In this document: positions 45,990-57,918 of the stretch, in pieces | Layout of the letters: every line of letters starts with the position of its first letter | Numbering within the stretch: position 1 is the first letter of the stretch | Assembly: GCA_013397075.1 (NCBI GenBank) | Contig: VWZS01008895.1 | Span: 206,056 to 270,055 of the forward strand | From: Rhabdornis inornatus | Lineage: Eukaryota; Chordata; Aves; Passeriformes; Rhabdornithidae | Direction of reading: 5' to 3' | DNA: 64,000 nucleotides | Position numbers and translations under genes: made by a program | Notes under the pieces: generated by a model | Told to the model about the DNA's origin: nothing | Seen by the model: the letters and a program-made list of their open reading frames with translations, nothing else | Database searches by the model: none

Positions 45990-46395
45990 GATTGGCACAA
46001 AGGACAGGCTGGGAGAGCTGGGGGTGCTGCCCTGGAGAGGAGAAGGCTCCAGGGAGAGCTCAGAGCCCCTGGCAGGGCCTGAAGGGGCTCCAGGAGAGCT
46101 GCAGAGGGACTGGGGACAAGGCATGGAGGGACAGGACACAGGGAATGGCTTCCACTGCCAGAGGGCAGGGCTGGATGGGATCTTGGGAATTAGGAATTGT
46201 TCCCTGGCAGGGTGGGCAGGGGCTGGCATGGAATTGCCAGAGCAGCTGTGGCTGCCCCTGGATCCCTGGCAGTGCCCAGGGCCAGGCTGGACATTGGGGC
46301 TGGGAGCACCTGGGACAGTGGAGATGTCCCTGGGGTGGCACTGGGTGGGATTTAAGGTCCGTTCCCAACCCAAACCGTTTTAATTCCATGTTTCA
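45990..46395 (+). mobile_element. CR1 LINE fragment (young subfamily)
   Basis: Sense CR1 about 400 bp long: 'GGAGGGACAGGACACAGGGA', 'CCAGAGCAGCTGTGGCTGCC', 'TTTAAGGTCCGTTCCCAACC' and tail 'CGTTTTAATTCC'. It is near-identical, in opposite orientation, to 38589-38884. Confidence 0.93.
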
Positions 46396-46617
46396 AAGGG
46401 TCTGTGCAAGGTACGCCAGAGGAACCTGCTCCCCTGCCTGTCTGAGTCTGCACCTCCTCTTCCTCATCCCTTCTGTATTGCAGGAGAAGTGAGGCCTTCC
46501 TAAGCCCAGAGAAGCCCTGGTTGTGCTCCAGTGCTGAGCTCAGGGGCTGCAGGCACCGGCTCTAACCACGGCGATTCACTGCAGGTTCCTCAGCAAACCC
46601 CACCCCCCTCGCTCCTG

Positions 46618-46755
46618 CAGCATCTTTGTCCTGGGTTGCAGTACAGGATGTGACCAGGGCTGTGTATTCTGTCACCAGCTGTTAAAGCAGCTGGGGCAGT
46701 GTTCTTTATCTTTCCCACAGCCCATCCTCCCTCCAGGAGATATCTCCTGTTCATN
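46618..46755 (+). mobile_element. Truncated LTR, same family as 10599-11130, cut at an N
   Basis: 'ATTCTGTCACCAGCTGTTAA' through the 14-bp palindrome AGGAGATATCTCCT (46735-46748) and TGTTCAT. It matches the reverse complement of about 10965-11055 with few differences. It stops at a single N (46755); the remaining 300 or more bases of the LTR are missing. Confidence 0.85.
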
Positions 46756-47207
46756 CCTGGCTCTGAGCTGAGCCCCAGGGAGGGCAGGACACCCAGCACC
46801 ACCAAACAGAGCCAGCCCCTCGCCAGGGCTGCCCTTGTTTTCCTTGCTCCTGTTTTGCCCTAAGCCAGGGTTAATCACCGACAGTTCCGAGTTCCGCTCC
46901 TGGAGAGGGGAAAGGGAAATGAGCAGGAGGGCTCGGACACAGCCTTGAACCCCTCACTGCTTCATTTGCTGCTTTTCCATGCTGGAAGGACACAGGGGCT
47001 GCCAAGGCCAAGAGCCAGTGCCCCCATTCTCAAATTCACTTTGCATTCTTCTCTTTTCCACTCCTCTGAATAATAAAAGCTGCTTGACAGCACCAGGCCT
47101 GCAACTATTTCTGTCATAGCTCAGTCTCAGAGCTTTTCCACTCAAGGCCTTAAATCTGTTTAACCCTTCTCTGTCCATCTGACTGTCAGGAGGATGTAGA
47201 GTAACCA
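46756..47207. other. Unassigned sequence, no gene seen
   Basis: No relation to the LTR across the N. No gene recognised. Confidence 0.4.
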
Positions 47208-47640
47208 AACCACAGAATCGGTAAGGTTGCAAAAGAGCAATCAGCTCCAGCAATCAACCAGTGCCACCAGCATGATCACCACTAAAACATGTCCTCAAGT
47301 GCCACATCCACGTTTCTTGAACACCTCCAGGGTGTCTGCAGCCCCTTTCAGTGCTTTGCAACCCTGTCAGTGAAGACGTTTTTGCTAATATCCAGTCTAA
47401 ACCTCCCCTGGCCCAGCCTCTCCTCCTGTCCCTGTTCCCTGGGAGCAGAGCCCGACCCCCCCGGCTGTCCCCTCCTGTCAGGGAGTTGTGCAGAGCCACA
47501 AGGGCCCCCCTGAGCCTCCTTTTCTCCAGGCTGAGCCCCTTTCCAGCTCCCTCAGCCTCTCCTGGGGCTCCAGACCCTTCCCAGCTCCATTCCCTGCCCT
47601 GGCTCCAGCTTCTCTCTTGTCATGTAATGCCCAAAATTAT
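47208..47640 (-). mobile_element. CR1 LINE fragment including ORF2 C-terminal remnant
   Basis: Reverse-complement CR1. Degenerate tail (ACCACAGAATCGG), 'AAGTGCCACATCCACGTTTC', then the antisense of ORF2. A minus-strand frame (47254-47499) reads 'ALHNSLTGGDS' as in CR1 ORF2. Positions 47421-47586 match 58171-58336 with two differences. Confidence 0.92.
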
Positions 47641-49396
47641 CCCCAACCCTGTGAGCCTTTCCCCAGCATGGCAGAGGGATACAATGCCCAGGTGCTGGAG
47701 CTGCCTCTGGATTCTCCAGGATTCCTCCTGGGGGTCTGTCCCAGCTGCACAGGCCCCTGTGCCCTGCAGTGACTCTGTCCCAAAACCAGACTCAAACAGG
47801 GAGCCCAATTTTCAGATCCCAGGGACCTCCTACTGCTCCTCTCTGCCATCCCTTGGTGCCCCGAGCTGTGTGAGGAGGTCAGGGGTGCTCCAGGGACTTC
47901 TCTGGCTGCACCCCAAGACAGAACACCCCATAACTGAGCAGTTTCTAATAATTTTGGGGGAGAAAAGTTCTTCCCTAATTGGGAAAGGTCCCACAAATCA
48001 GACAGTTCTTGTTGTGGACAGTCCAGCTATTCCCTCCTTCTACCACCTTTGGGATTTCAGATAATTTGATTTTAATCATTGCAGAGTAGCTCTGAGCTGA
48101 GATTCAGGATTTTGATCCATGATGCCTGGGAGATGGGAATTTTGGGGTATGAGCAGCAGGGAGGTGAACAAGGGGGGTGCTTTGTGGAGCATTCACTGAT
48201 AAAATAGGAATTGCTGAGGCACAATAGGTACAGGTCCATATGAAATCCCAGGGTAATGGACTGGGAAATGCAGAGTCCTGGCCAGGGAAGTGCCAGATCT
48301 CCCTCTTCAGGCTGCTGCTCTTGCCTCTGAAAGGTCACAGTTTATCAGACAAATGTTGTTCACCCCAAACAACAATGTCTTGAGGAAGGAGAGAAACATT
48401 ACTTTTGATAAAAACATTCACTGAGTGAAGCTGCCCTGGGACTTTGGAAGTCTGTCCTGGAGAAAGTTTGCTGGACAAAGTGCAGAAAAGGAAAAAAAAA
48501 GGGGAGATAAATGTATTTTATCACCCAGGAATTATGTAATGAACAGGTGTATTGCCACCTTTGGCTCCTTTGCACCCTGCCCTCCTGTTTCTTTTCCTAG
48601 AATTTACACTTTCCCATAGTTTTGCAACCCCAAAAAGCAGCTGGGTTTGCAAAGCAGCTGGAGCTCCACGTGTTTCCCTGCCTTTCTCTGCACAGAATTT
48701 ACCCAGAACACGCAGCACAGTCCCAGGCAGGCAGAGCTGCTTTGAAATCCATTTCTCACTGCCTGGCTCTGCAAACCCAGGAGCTGTGCAATTCCCTGGG
48801 ATGCTGTGTGGGCGCTGCCTCCTCTCTCACTTTTGGGGTTTTGTGAAGTGTTTGTTCTGGCAGCAGCTGGGGACCCTGGGCTGGGACAGTCCCCAAGAGC
48901 TGTGACAGCTCTGTCACCCTGCAGAGGAGCTGCAGCTGGGATTGCACTTGGGCAACAACTCCCCCAGCCTTGAGGGATATTTAACAGGGAATGTTCCAGC
49001 CAGGGGTGACATCCCTCACCCTGGTTCATGCCTCAAAACGGGTATAATAATCAAATAATCATGTCTTGAGATGACACCCAGCAAGAAGGACAAAGAGGGG
49101 GATGGAATTCCTGAGCACACACTGCTGGGAGAGGTGAGTGTCCAGGTGTGCCCAGGCCCCAGGGCAGGTGGAGCCTGCAGAGAGGGACACTGGGCCAGGG
49201 GATGTGACTGGCTTCTCTCTTCTTGACCCCAAAGCAGCATTTCAGAACAGGGAAATAGCACCAGGCCATCAGAGATGGACACAGAAATGTGCCCCGAGGG
49301 AAGCCTTGCCCTGCTCACACAAACTGCAGGGGTTTGGGGAGGCTCCACTGTCCCACAGGGGCACAGAGCACCCCCAAACCCCAGAGGGGAGGGTCC
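47641..49396. other. Unassigned sequence, no gene seen
   Basis: No recognised gene or repeat. A-run at 48490-48500. Confidence 0.4.
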
Positions 49397-49675
49397 TGTC
49401 CCCATAACTGAGCTGTGTCACCCCCAAAGAGAGGGTCCTGTCCCCATAACTGAGCAGTGTCACCCCCAAAGGGAGGGTCTTGTCCCCATAACTGAGCTGT
49501 GTCACCCCCAAAGGGAGGGTCCTGTCCCCATAACTGAGCAGTGTCACCCCCAAAGGGAGGGTCTGTCCCCATAACTGAGCTGTGTCACCCCCAAAGGGAG
49601 GGTCTTGTCCCCATAACTGAGCTGTGCCAGCCCCAAAGGGAGGGTCTTGTCCCCATAACTGAGCTGTGTCACTCT
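49397..49675. repeat. Minisatellite, 42-bp unit, about 6.6 copies
   Basis: Units of TCCTGTCCCCATAACTGAGC + TGTGTCACCCCCAAAGGGAGGG. 42 is divisible by three, so both strands stay open (ITELCHPQREG and GDTAQLWGQDPP peptides). One copy lost two bases near 49561. Confidence 0.95.
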
Positions 49676-51057
49676 CAGACCCCAGCAGGAGGGGGGTGCT
49701 GCTGGCTCCAAGGTGTGTCAGCTCCCAGAACACACCAGGAGCTCCAGGGCCACGTGGGGACCACCAAGGGAAGGGCAGGAGCTGCTGCAGGGTGAGAGGC
49801 TCTGTCCTGGCACGCTGGGCTGTGAGTCACTGCTCCCTCGATGGATTTTGGAAAGGCAGAGAGCCTGGGATGGGCTGTGCTCTCTGAAGACCCCGCTGTG
49901 TTTTTTATAGAAAGACACCGTCCCAAAAGCTCTCCTGGATTCCAGCTGAGGTTACCACATCTGTCTGACAATTCTGCCCCAGGCTCCAGCAGCAGCCAGG
50001 GCCTGGCTGCACCTCTGCAATGACAGCACAAGTGCTGGAGCAGGAAAAGAGCTTCTGCCTTTTGATAGCAGTGGGGAATCTGGCTCCAGACTTCTTTGCC
50101 TTTTCCTGAACTGTGTCAGTTCTGTGTGCACAGATCAGGAGCTGGCTGAGCCAAGATATCCATCCTGAATGAGATAAATCAGGATTTATACAGTGGAAAC
50201 CTTGATAATTATCCTAGAAATGTTTTCTTGTCTCCTGCAGCCACCAGGCCTCCCTCAGAGCTTGTCACCCAGCTGGAGGAGGCAGTTCAAGGAATCTTGG
50301 ATCAGCCAGGACTTGAGGTCTGAAGGAGCTGAAAGATTTGACAAAGACTCTGCAGAACAAATCAGTTCTTGGGAGAAACCGAAGGATTCCCCTGTGATGC
50401 TGACTCTTGCCATTGTTTGTCTCGTTCAGGGCACCGGGGTTGGAGCCTGGGCCGGTTTCATTCCTGGAAGCTCTCCCTGTTTCTCGTGGCAGTTTGGAAG
50501 AGCAGCACACGAGGTGTAACCATGGGTGGTGTGCCAAAGGGGAGGGAGCTGCACTCCACAAACGGCTCAATCAGGCTGCCCTTGGCACGGGCAGGACTGG
50601 GAATGCTCTCAACAGGAATTCTAATTACACTTTTAAAGGTGGGAGAATCGGGGTGTCAGTCTGGGATTGAGTTCACTGCACACGGGAGAGTTGAGAAACT
50701 TCAGGCAGGATAAAGGAAAAATCAGATGTTTTCCTGTCTGGGAAGCAGGCAGGTGGGGAAGGAGGCAGCAGGATCCTTTGCAGCTCCCAGCTTGGGGAAT
50801 GAAATGACAAAGCATTCTTTTGGAACCCAGGGCAGGAGAAGCCCCAGACCGAGCAGGAGCTCAGACACAGAATCAGGAGAAACATCTGAAGCCTCTCCCC
50901 AGCCTCCTGCAAACACTTGTGTGTGCTAGAAAGGTGATTTAAAAAAAAAAAAAATAAAGGACTATTACCTCTAAAACCCTAAAAGAAAACAACTTTAAAA
51001 AATACCATAAGAAAATTTAGATAGATTGGATTGGATAAGATAGATCTAGATTGGATA
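49676..51057. other. Unassigned sequence, no gene seen
   Basis: A-run at 50941-50954. No gene recognised. Confidence 0.4.
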
Positions 51058-51268
51058 ACAGGGAGGAATTCTACCCTGGGAGGGTGGGCAGGCCCTGGCA
51101 CAGAGTGGCCAGAGCAGCTGTGGCTGCCCCTGGATCCCTGGCAGTGCCCAAGGCCCGGCTGGACATTGGGCTGGGAGCAGTGAGAGGTGTCCCTGCCGTG
51201 ATTTGGGAATGAGATGAGTTTTAAAGTCCCTTCCAACCCAAATCATTTTGGGATTCTCTGATTCTAGG
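51058..51268 (+). mobile_element. CR1 LINE 3' fragment
   Basis: Sense CR1: 'CCAGAGCAGCTGTGGCTGCC', 'TTTTAAAGTCCCTTCCAACC' and tail 'TTTTGGGATTCTCTGATTCT'. Confidence 0.93.
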
Positions 51269-52196
51269 AAAAGCCAAACAGAAATATTTGCTACAAGTGC
51301 TGGGCCTGAGATCCTGTGGAAGAAAACCTGTTTGTGATGCCAAGGAAAGACGTGACCATGATCCCACTGTCAGTGCCTGAGCTGTGCAGCACACACACAT
51401 TTCCTCCAGTGTTCTGAGTTTGCAGCCTTGGTGCTCCTCCAATTCACTTTGACAGCCTGGAAGTCCTGCCCTGGAAAATGCTGAATTTCCATCCAGCCCT
51501 GCAGGGCTCTGGTCTGCCTGGGGAGGAGAACGAGAGAAGAAGAATCAGCTCAGTTGGGCAGAGCTGTGAGCAGTGCTTTAGGATTTACAGATCTTTGCTG
51601 AGTGAGGGTAGCTGGGTATGAGGAGCCTCAAATGAATTCTCTTTATTTCTCTGCAGCTCTGACTAGGACTGACGTATTTTAGTGCAGCTTCATCAGAAAC
51701 AGCTCAAGGGATGGCAAGAGCCGGAAGATTTCATTATTGTGCAATTCAAGGATGAAAGCAAAACCATTCCTCTGATCTGAACTTCAGCCTTGTGCATATC
51801 ATGTACAATGGGGAAGTTGTCAATCAGAAATTCCTTTCAAACTGGGCCTTTTGCTGCCAAACTTTTTTTTTTTTTTCTGTGTTCAGAGCTTTCCAGTTTT
51901 TTCACAATCCCCCTGAAGGGGCTTTGTGGTCCCTATTTTGGAATTTAGGGGTGGGAAAACTGCGAAATGTGAATAAAATTTGAAGTGGTGGCACACTCAA
52001 GACATGATTTGGGAAATGTCAGCATTGTTGTCCAGAGAAGAACATTCAGTTTGTTTTTATCACACTGCCAGGAAAATAGGATGGAGTGAGAAATAAACAG
52101 AGGAGGAAGAGATGGACAAGGCAGGACTGCAGAAAGGTGAATGGGCAGGAGAGTGGAAGCAACTGCTCTGCTCTGGGCTGGGCTGGGCAGCCCCAG
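51269..52196. other. Unassigned sequence, no gene seen
   Basis: T-run at 51864-51878. No recognised gene or repeat. Confidence 0.4.
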
Positions 52197-52360
52197 CTCG
52201 AATATTGTGAACAGATTTGGGCACCACAATATAAGGAAGACACTAAATTATTAGAGAGAATCCAAAGGAAGGCAGCAAAGATGTTGATGGGCCCTGAGGG
52301 GAAGCTGCATGAGGAGCAACTGAGGGCACATGGTCTGTTCAGCCTGGAGGAGACTGAGGG
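52197..52360 (+). pseudogene. CR1 ORF2 (reverse transcriptase) remnant
   Basis: An open plus-strand frame contains the CR1 ORF2 block 'LEYCEQIWAPQYKEDTKLLE' followed by 'RIQRKAAKML' and 'EEQLRAHGLFSLEE'. This segment follows the reverse transcriptase fingers and palm in CR1 ORF2 and precedes the C-terminal end seen at 9251-9490. Catalytic motifs lie further upstream and are absent, so this is a 5'-truncated copy, the usual outcome of CR1 insertion. The frame degenerates near 52400 at the ACAGGG run. The 37 codons before 52197 in the same open frame do not resemble CR1 and are chance. Confidence 0.92.
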
Positions 52361-52692
52361 GAGATTTAACCCAGTCACAGCTTCCTCAGGAGGGGAAGAG
52401 CAGGGACAGGGACAGGGACAGGGACAGCAGCCAGGGAACGGCTGGAGCTGGGCCAGGGCAGGCTCAGGCTGGAGATGAGGGAAAGGTTCTTCCCTCAGCC
52501 AGAGGGTGCTGGGCACTGCCCAGGCTCCCCAGGGAATGGGCACGGCCCCGAGGCTGCCAGAGCTCCAGGAGCGTTTGGACACCGCTCCAGGGATGGACAG
52601 GGGGGATTGCTGGGGGGTCTGGGCAGGGACAGGGGCTGGAATGGATCATCCTGGTGGGTCCCTTCAGCTCAGGGTGTTCTGTGGTTCTGTGA
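52197..52692 (+). mobile_element. CR1 LINE, ORF2 end plus 3' UTR (young subfamily)
   Basis: The most complete CR1 here. It runs from ORF2 coding sequence through 'GGCTGGAGATGAGGGAAAGG' to the 3' end 'GTTCTGTGGTTCTGTGATGG'. A short (ACAGGG)n run (52404-52424) interrupts the frame. Positions 52451-52625 match 14391-14565 (reverse complement). Confidence 0.95.
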
Positions 52693-53261
52693 TGGTGAGG
52701 GTGCCTGCCCAGGGAATGTCCCCTGCCCTGGGGACAGCCCATCCATGCAGCACTGGCACACACAAATCCCTTTCCATGGCACCAGTGCCCATCACTTTGT
52801 GGCCTCGCTGTGGCCCTGGCCAGACCCTGCAGTGTGCTGCTGGCCCACGCAGAGCCCTGGGCTGTGCTTGGCTCCAGGCTGCACTCTGCAGGAGCAGAAG
52901 GGACAGTTTGCCCTTGCCCCAGGCCCAGGGACATCCCATTAATTAATTAATTAATGAGCTGAGGTTGGGAATCCAGCCGTGGTACCCATGAGGATGCACT
53001 GAGCTCGTGAGGCTGCAGAGATTTAATGCAGCTGTAAAATGAGTCCAGGCTTGATGGACTCTGCTGCCAGGCAAGCTCCTGTGGATGGGGAGAGCACGAT
53101 GGAGACCTCCTGCCTTCCTGTCCCAGCCTGTGGGGACACAAATCCAGACAGCCCTGACAGGGCTGGGCCACTCCTGCTGCCCCAGCTGCACTCAGCAATT
53201 CCCACCCAGCAGCACACAGTGAGGGCAGCTGGCAGGGCAGGGCTGGGCACTGCCTGCACTC
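52693..53261. other. Unassigned sequence
   Basis: Holds a short (TTAA)n run at 52938-52953. No gene recognised. Confidence 0.4.
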
Positions 53262-53450
53262 AGAATTAAGGTTGGAAAAGCCCTCTGAGATCAGAGCCTA
53301 ACTGCCATGGCCACCACTGACCCATGTCCCCAAGTGCCACATCCACAACCCACAATCCCTCCAAGGATGGGATTCCACCACTGCCTTCACCCTTTCAGTG
53401 AAGAAATTCTTCCCAATATCCAATCTAAACCTTCCCTGGCTTTTTAGCAT
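53262..53450 (-). mobile_element. CR1 LINE 3' fragment
   Basis: Reverse-complement CR1: 'AAGGTTGGAAAAGCCCTCTG', 'CAAGTGCCACATCCACAACC', 'AGTGAAGAAATTCTTCCCAA' and 'TATCCAATCTAAACCTTCCC'. The octamer tail has been lost. Confidence 0.88.
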
Positions 53451-53727
53451 TTGGAGTTACACACTGGGTCTGCCTTTCCTGGAGGCACCTTTGCTCCTCA
53501 GCACAACTGCCCAGGAGCAGAGTCAGTGTGGGGCTGCAGGGGAAGGCAGGAATACCCCTGGGATAGGGATGTTCCCTTTGCAGGGAACAGGGGGTGGTGC
53601 TCCCCCATTCCAAGGGCAGATTTTAAGATGTACTGCAGGGAATAGAAAGATCTCCAGTGAAGACCCAAGGCAAAATAATTTCCTGCTTGGACTGATCCTT
53701 CAAATCCCTGTGAGCCACCATAATTAT

Positions 53728-53800
53728 GGAATCACAGAAATATAGATTAGGGTTGGAAGGGACCCACAAATTTAATCAAAGCTCAACTCTTGCTTCTCTT
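53728..53800 (-). mobile_element. Short CR1 3' end
   Basis: 'TGGAATCACAGAAATATAGA' then 'TTAGGGTTGGAAGGGACCCA' is a CR1 3' terminus in reverse complement. The body beyond is unrecognisable. Confidence 0.7.
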
Positions 53801-54268
53801 CCACCACCATGTAAGAAAAGCTTCATGTGACCTTCAAGTTTTGGTCACCTCAGCTGGCCCAGAGTCTCAAATCTAGAACAGGTTCCCCTTCAGTGCCATG
53901 ACCACAAATCCCAGCTCAGCTCACTCCAGCCTTGCTGAACTTCCCAAACTTCCCAATGCCTTCAGGGTTAAAACTTTTCCTGCCCCAGCCACCTGCACAC
54001 CTAAGCCTTCCCTTCAGCAGTGCCATCAGTCCTGAGGAACCCCAGGACCAGCAGGATTTGTCCCATCCCAACCCCTGAGCAAAGGGCAGCGTGCCCAGGG
54101 ATGAGAGTGCCCATGGGTGTGTGTGCTCCTGTCCGTGGCAGTGCCAGGAATGTCCCTTTCCCATGGTGGGTCAGGTCAGTGCCATTGCCTGGGGTTTGCT
54201 GAGGGCACACATGAACCCTGTGCACAGCTCTGGGTGAGCTGGGGGGATTTGATCCCACTTGGAGTGGC
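53801..54268. other. Unassigned sequence, no gene seen
   Basis: No recognised gene. Could hold the decayed body of the CR1 at 53728. Confidence 0.35.
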
Positions 54269-54728
54269 TGCCTGGAACAGAGGCTGGACAAGATTAAGAG
54301 AGTAAAAGCAGGGATTTATTAAAGGCCTTCAATAGATCCACCCTGGGCAGCCAAAGCCTCCCAGAGCTACACCCAAGATGGACAGTGGTCACGAGTTTTT
54401 CAGACAATTATAAGTTTTGTCCATTTACATATCAGGGGTTAATCCTCCAATTACAGCTTCAGGTTATGAAGTCATTTACCCCCAGTTTACTCCTCCCCAA
54501 TTCACTTTTGTTTATATTTTTATGGTCTGAGGCAGAGGGTGTCCTAGGTTCTCAGGCCTAGAAGGATTGTTTTACCAAAAATGTGAAGACTATACTAATA
54601 CTCTATAATACTTATATAATAATACTAATACCAATGTAAAGACATAACTAATACTCTATATGGAGTTCAGAGTTCTACACTAAAGCAGTACAGGATTTGA
54701 AAAATAGAAAAGCTAAAATCCTAAGGCA
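54269..54728 (-). mobile_element. ERVK-like solo LTR
   Basis: About 460 bp with TGCC...GGCA ends. On the minus strand, TTTAATAAATCCCTGCTTTT (poly-A signal) is followed by ACTCTCTTAATCTTGTCCAG and ends GTTCCAGGCA, the typical R/U5 layout of an avian ERVK-type LTR. AT-rich sequence at 54570-54660 lies in the presumed U3. No flanking internal sequence and no clean target duplication were found. Confidence 0.65.
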
Positions 54729-56804
54729 GCAGTGCAATCCCCAGGCTCCCAGTCCCTCTTTCCCTGCAGTCCAGATGCTGCCTGCCCTGGGCTGGAGGTG
54801 CTGGGCATGAGGCACAGATAAATCCCTTCATGTCCTGCTCCCTCAGGAGGGAAAAGGGATGGGATGTGTGTTGTGTGGTGAGCTCAGGCCCTGGGAAGTC
54901 ACCAGTGGGATCCTGGAGAGAGCAAAGTCATTTCTGCATCTGTGCAGAGACCGATTATCCCAGGGCTCCTGCTGGAAACGAGGTGTGCTGTGTGGAGGAA
55001 GGAGGTTTTTGGGAACAGCAGCACCCTCAGCCCAAGGGTCCCCTCTTCCAGACAGGGAGTTTTCCATTAAGAGTTCCTGCTGCTCCTGCCCCTGTGTGAT
55101 CCAGTATCAGCCCACAGCCCTCTCCCACTGCATCCCTGAAGGCTCCAGGGAGCCAGGGTCTCTCCCACTGCTGGAAAAATATGGATTTAACCCAATTCTG
55201 AGCTTCCATCCATACTTTACTTACCCATACTTTACTTACCCTTCCTGCAGCAAATTTTGTCTCCCTCTACACAAAAGAAAAGGATAAACCCATTCCTGTG
55301 ATATCCCTATCCCAGTATAGACCACCTGAAATTCCCACAAGTGGCTTGGTAATAAATCAAAGGGTTAAACATGAAGAGTTTGGGGTGGGGCAGGTGTTTT
55401 TGAGCCTTTGTGTGATACCTCAGCTCTCCTCTGAACTGCTGAAATGCTCAGGAGGCAGCAAGAGAACCCACAGGGATTTGGAAAGGCTGTGCCTCCCAAA
55501 TCCTTAAACCTTCCTGGGTCAGGGAACCACAGAGAGAAAGTTTGGAATGGGAATTACTCTGAGATAGGCTCAGAACAGCCTGTTCTTGGGGCCAATTTCC
55601 TGTACAAACCCCTGCAGGGAAGGCACCAGGTGTGCCCAGGAAGGATCCATGTGCCTGGAAATGCAGCATGGATTGACATCTGGCCAGGCTGTTCCTGGAA
55701 AGAAATGGCAGAGGAGGAAGCACAGCCATTGTAGGGCTGCTCTTTGACAAGAAGTTATTACATTTCAATTCCCAGGGCTGGTGTTGGTTCAAACACTCTT
55801 CAGGCCAAACTTAAACTGAAATAACACAACCAGAGCCACCCATGGGTGCTCACAGCCCAAGGTGTGACCTGCTGCTGTTCAGACAAAGCTCTGCAGCTGT
55901 AAAATTCACATTTTCACTGCATCCAGGCCAGCAGGATGGGATAATTAAGGCTGCACTGGGATATCCCTGGGAGACCCCCAGCCACCCAAGGGAGTGCTGC
56001 CAGCATTGAGGGGTGCTTTACACCTTCTCCTGCTGGAATTGAACTTCTGCCCTTAGAAATCCTGCTCTGAATTCTCTCCCCACACAGCTGTTGTGATGAC
56101 CTGGAATATCCCACATCCAGAGCTGTGCTGACATCCTGGTGTGCAGAGGGGCAAGACTGAGCCTGGATTCCAGCTGCAGGACAGGACATTTTTGAGAAGA
56201 TGCCCAAACCAATCAGCTCTCACTGTTTTGCCTGTTAGGCCTGTTCCATCTAATTCAGTTAAGAATGAATTTCAGGGGCAATGAGACACAGCTGCTCCTG
56301 TGTAGAAAAGCCTCCTGTTATTGATCCTCCCATCCTTCCCCTGGTGCCTCAGCAGCTCCCTGAGCTTTATGCAAATGCACCTTCCTGAGTGCTTACCTGT
56401 CTGATCCTGATACTGCCCTGGTTTATCAATAAACACTTTCCTTTAATCTTTGCTTGACTGTTTCTTCTAATGCTTTGTGATAAATATTTTCATTTTTGCT
56501 CCATTCAGAGAAGTCGAAACTCTCATCACACCATGATGAAACCTCATGGGACTTTTGATACAATTGCAAAATGGCAAACCCCATTTTATTGCTCCCTCCC
56601 AGCAGCAGGTGAGTGATTTATTGGCTTCCTTCCTGAAACCCAAAGCTCAACATTATTTTTTGTCAGCAGGACTGCAAGAGAGGTCAGAGAGCCTGGTGAG
56701 AGCTGGTTGTGCAATCACAGAAAGTGTGGGAGCTGCTGCAGCTCTTGGTCCACAGATCTGCTGCAGGGGAGGACTCAGACCTGGGGAGATGGAGATGCAC
56801 CAAC
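54729..56804. other. Unassigned sequence, no gene seen
   Basis: A 15-bp doublet (CATACTTTACTTACC) lies at 55212-55241. No gene recognised. Confidence 0.4.
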
Positions 56805-56950
56805 AAAGCATCCCTGGCAGTGTCCCAGGCCAGGCTGGACGGGGTTTGGAGCACCCTGGGACAGTGGGAGGTCCCTGCCATGGCAGGGGTGCAATGAGCC
56901 GAGCTTTAACGTCCCTTCCAACCCAAACCATTCCAGGACTCTCTGCAAGC
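56805..56950 (+). mobile_element. CR1 LINE 3' fragment
   Basis: Sense CR1: 'CCCAGGCCAGGCTGGACGGG', 'GGTCCCTGCCATGGCAGGGG', 'TCCCTTCCAACCCAAACCAT' and a degenerate tail. Confidence 0.93.
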
Positions 56951-57551
56951 TGATAAATGGAAATTTACAGGCATTAGCACGTCTGTCCAGACTATCAGGT
57001 CCATTAGTTTACTTATCACTAAATAAATACCTTGGTATCAGCAGAGACCGAGTGGCTGGGCTCGTTCTGGTGTCACACTGCCCTACTTTGCCTGGCCCGA
57101 CCCAGGGCGAGCAGGCTGGGCTCGGCTCTGTGCTGGGCTGGGAACGGGGCTTGCTCTGTGCTGCCCTGGTTATCAGATCCCTGCAGCTTTGCTCAGGCTC
57201 TGGGGTGCCATGGGAGGGCCTCACCTGAGATAACAGGGCTGGAAAGGGCTGAGCAGGGATGGAGAGCAAACACTGGGCAGGAGAGCTGGGAGCTGTGATG
57301 CTGCCGGGGCAAACTTTGCCCTGGTGAGTGTGGGGAGCCCAGCAGCAGCCCTGGGCTGGGAGTGTCACCAGCAGGTCTGCACTTGGAGCACGCAGGGATT
57401 GACACTCAGGAGGAATTCCAGACTCTTCTCCCTGAGGATGGCAGCTGGGTGTCCCCACCTGGAGGAGCCCAGAGCTCCATCTGTGTGGGACACGCTGTGC
57501 CTGGGGCTCCTGAGGGGACCCCCGGCTGTGCCAGGGCTGCAGTGCTGGAGA
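56951..57551. other. Unassigned sequence, no gene seen
   Basis: No gene recognised in this GC-rich interval. Confidence 0.4.
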
Positions 57552-57918
57552 CAGAACCCCAGAATCCCAGAATCCCAAAATTACAGAATTACAGAATTAC
57601 AGAATCCCAGAATCCCAGAATCCCAAAATTACAGAATTACAGAACCCCAGAAACCCAGAATTACAAAATTACAGAATTACAAAATTACAGAATTACAGAA
57701 TCCCAGAATTACAGAGTCCCAGAATTACAGAGTCCCAGAATTACAGAATCCCAGAATTACAGAGTCACAGAATTACAGAATCACAGAATCCCAGAGTCCA
57801 ATAATCCCAGAATTACAGAATCACAGAATCCCAGAGTCCAATAATCCCAGAATTACAGAATCCCAGAACCCCAGAATTACAGAATCCCAGAATCCCAGAA
57901 ACACAGAAACACAAAGTC
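57552..57918 (-). repeat. Expanded CR1 3' octamer tail, about 45 units
   Basis: Some 365 bp of 8-bp units alternating chiefly between CCCAGAAT and TTACAGAA phases, with AAAATTAC and AGAGTCCC variants. The tract joins directly to the CR1 3' UTR that follows. Most CR1 copies in this window carry one to eight units. Confidence 0.93.

Noticed and set aside
49275..49733. Repeat protein with ITELCHPQREG units
   Set aside because: 42-bp minisatellite; both strands are open and one copy has a 2-base deletion.
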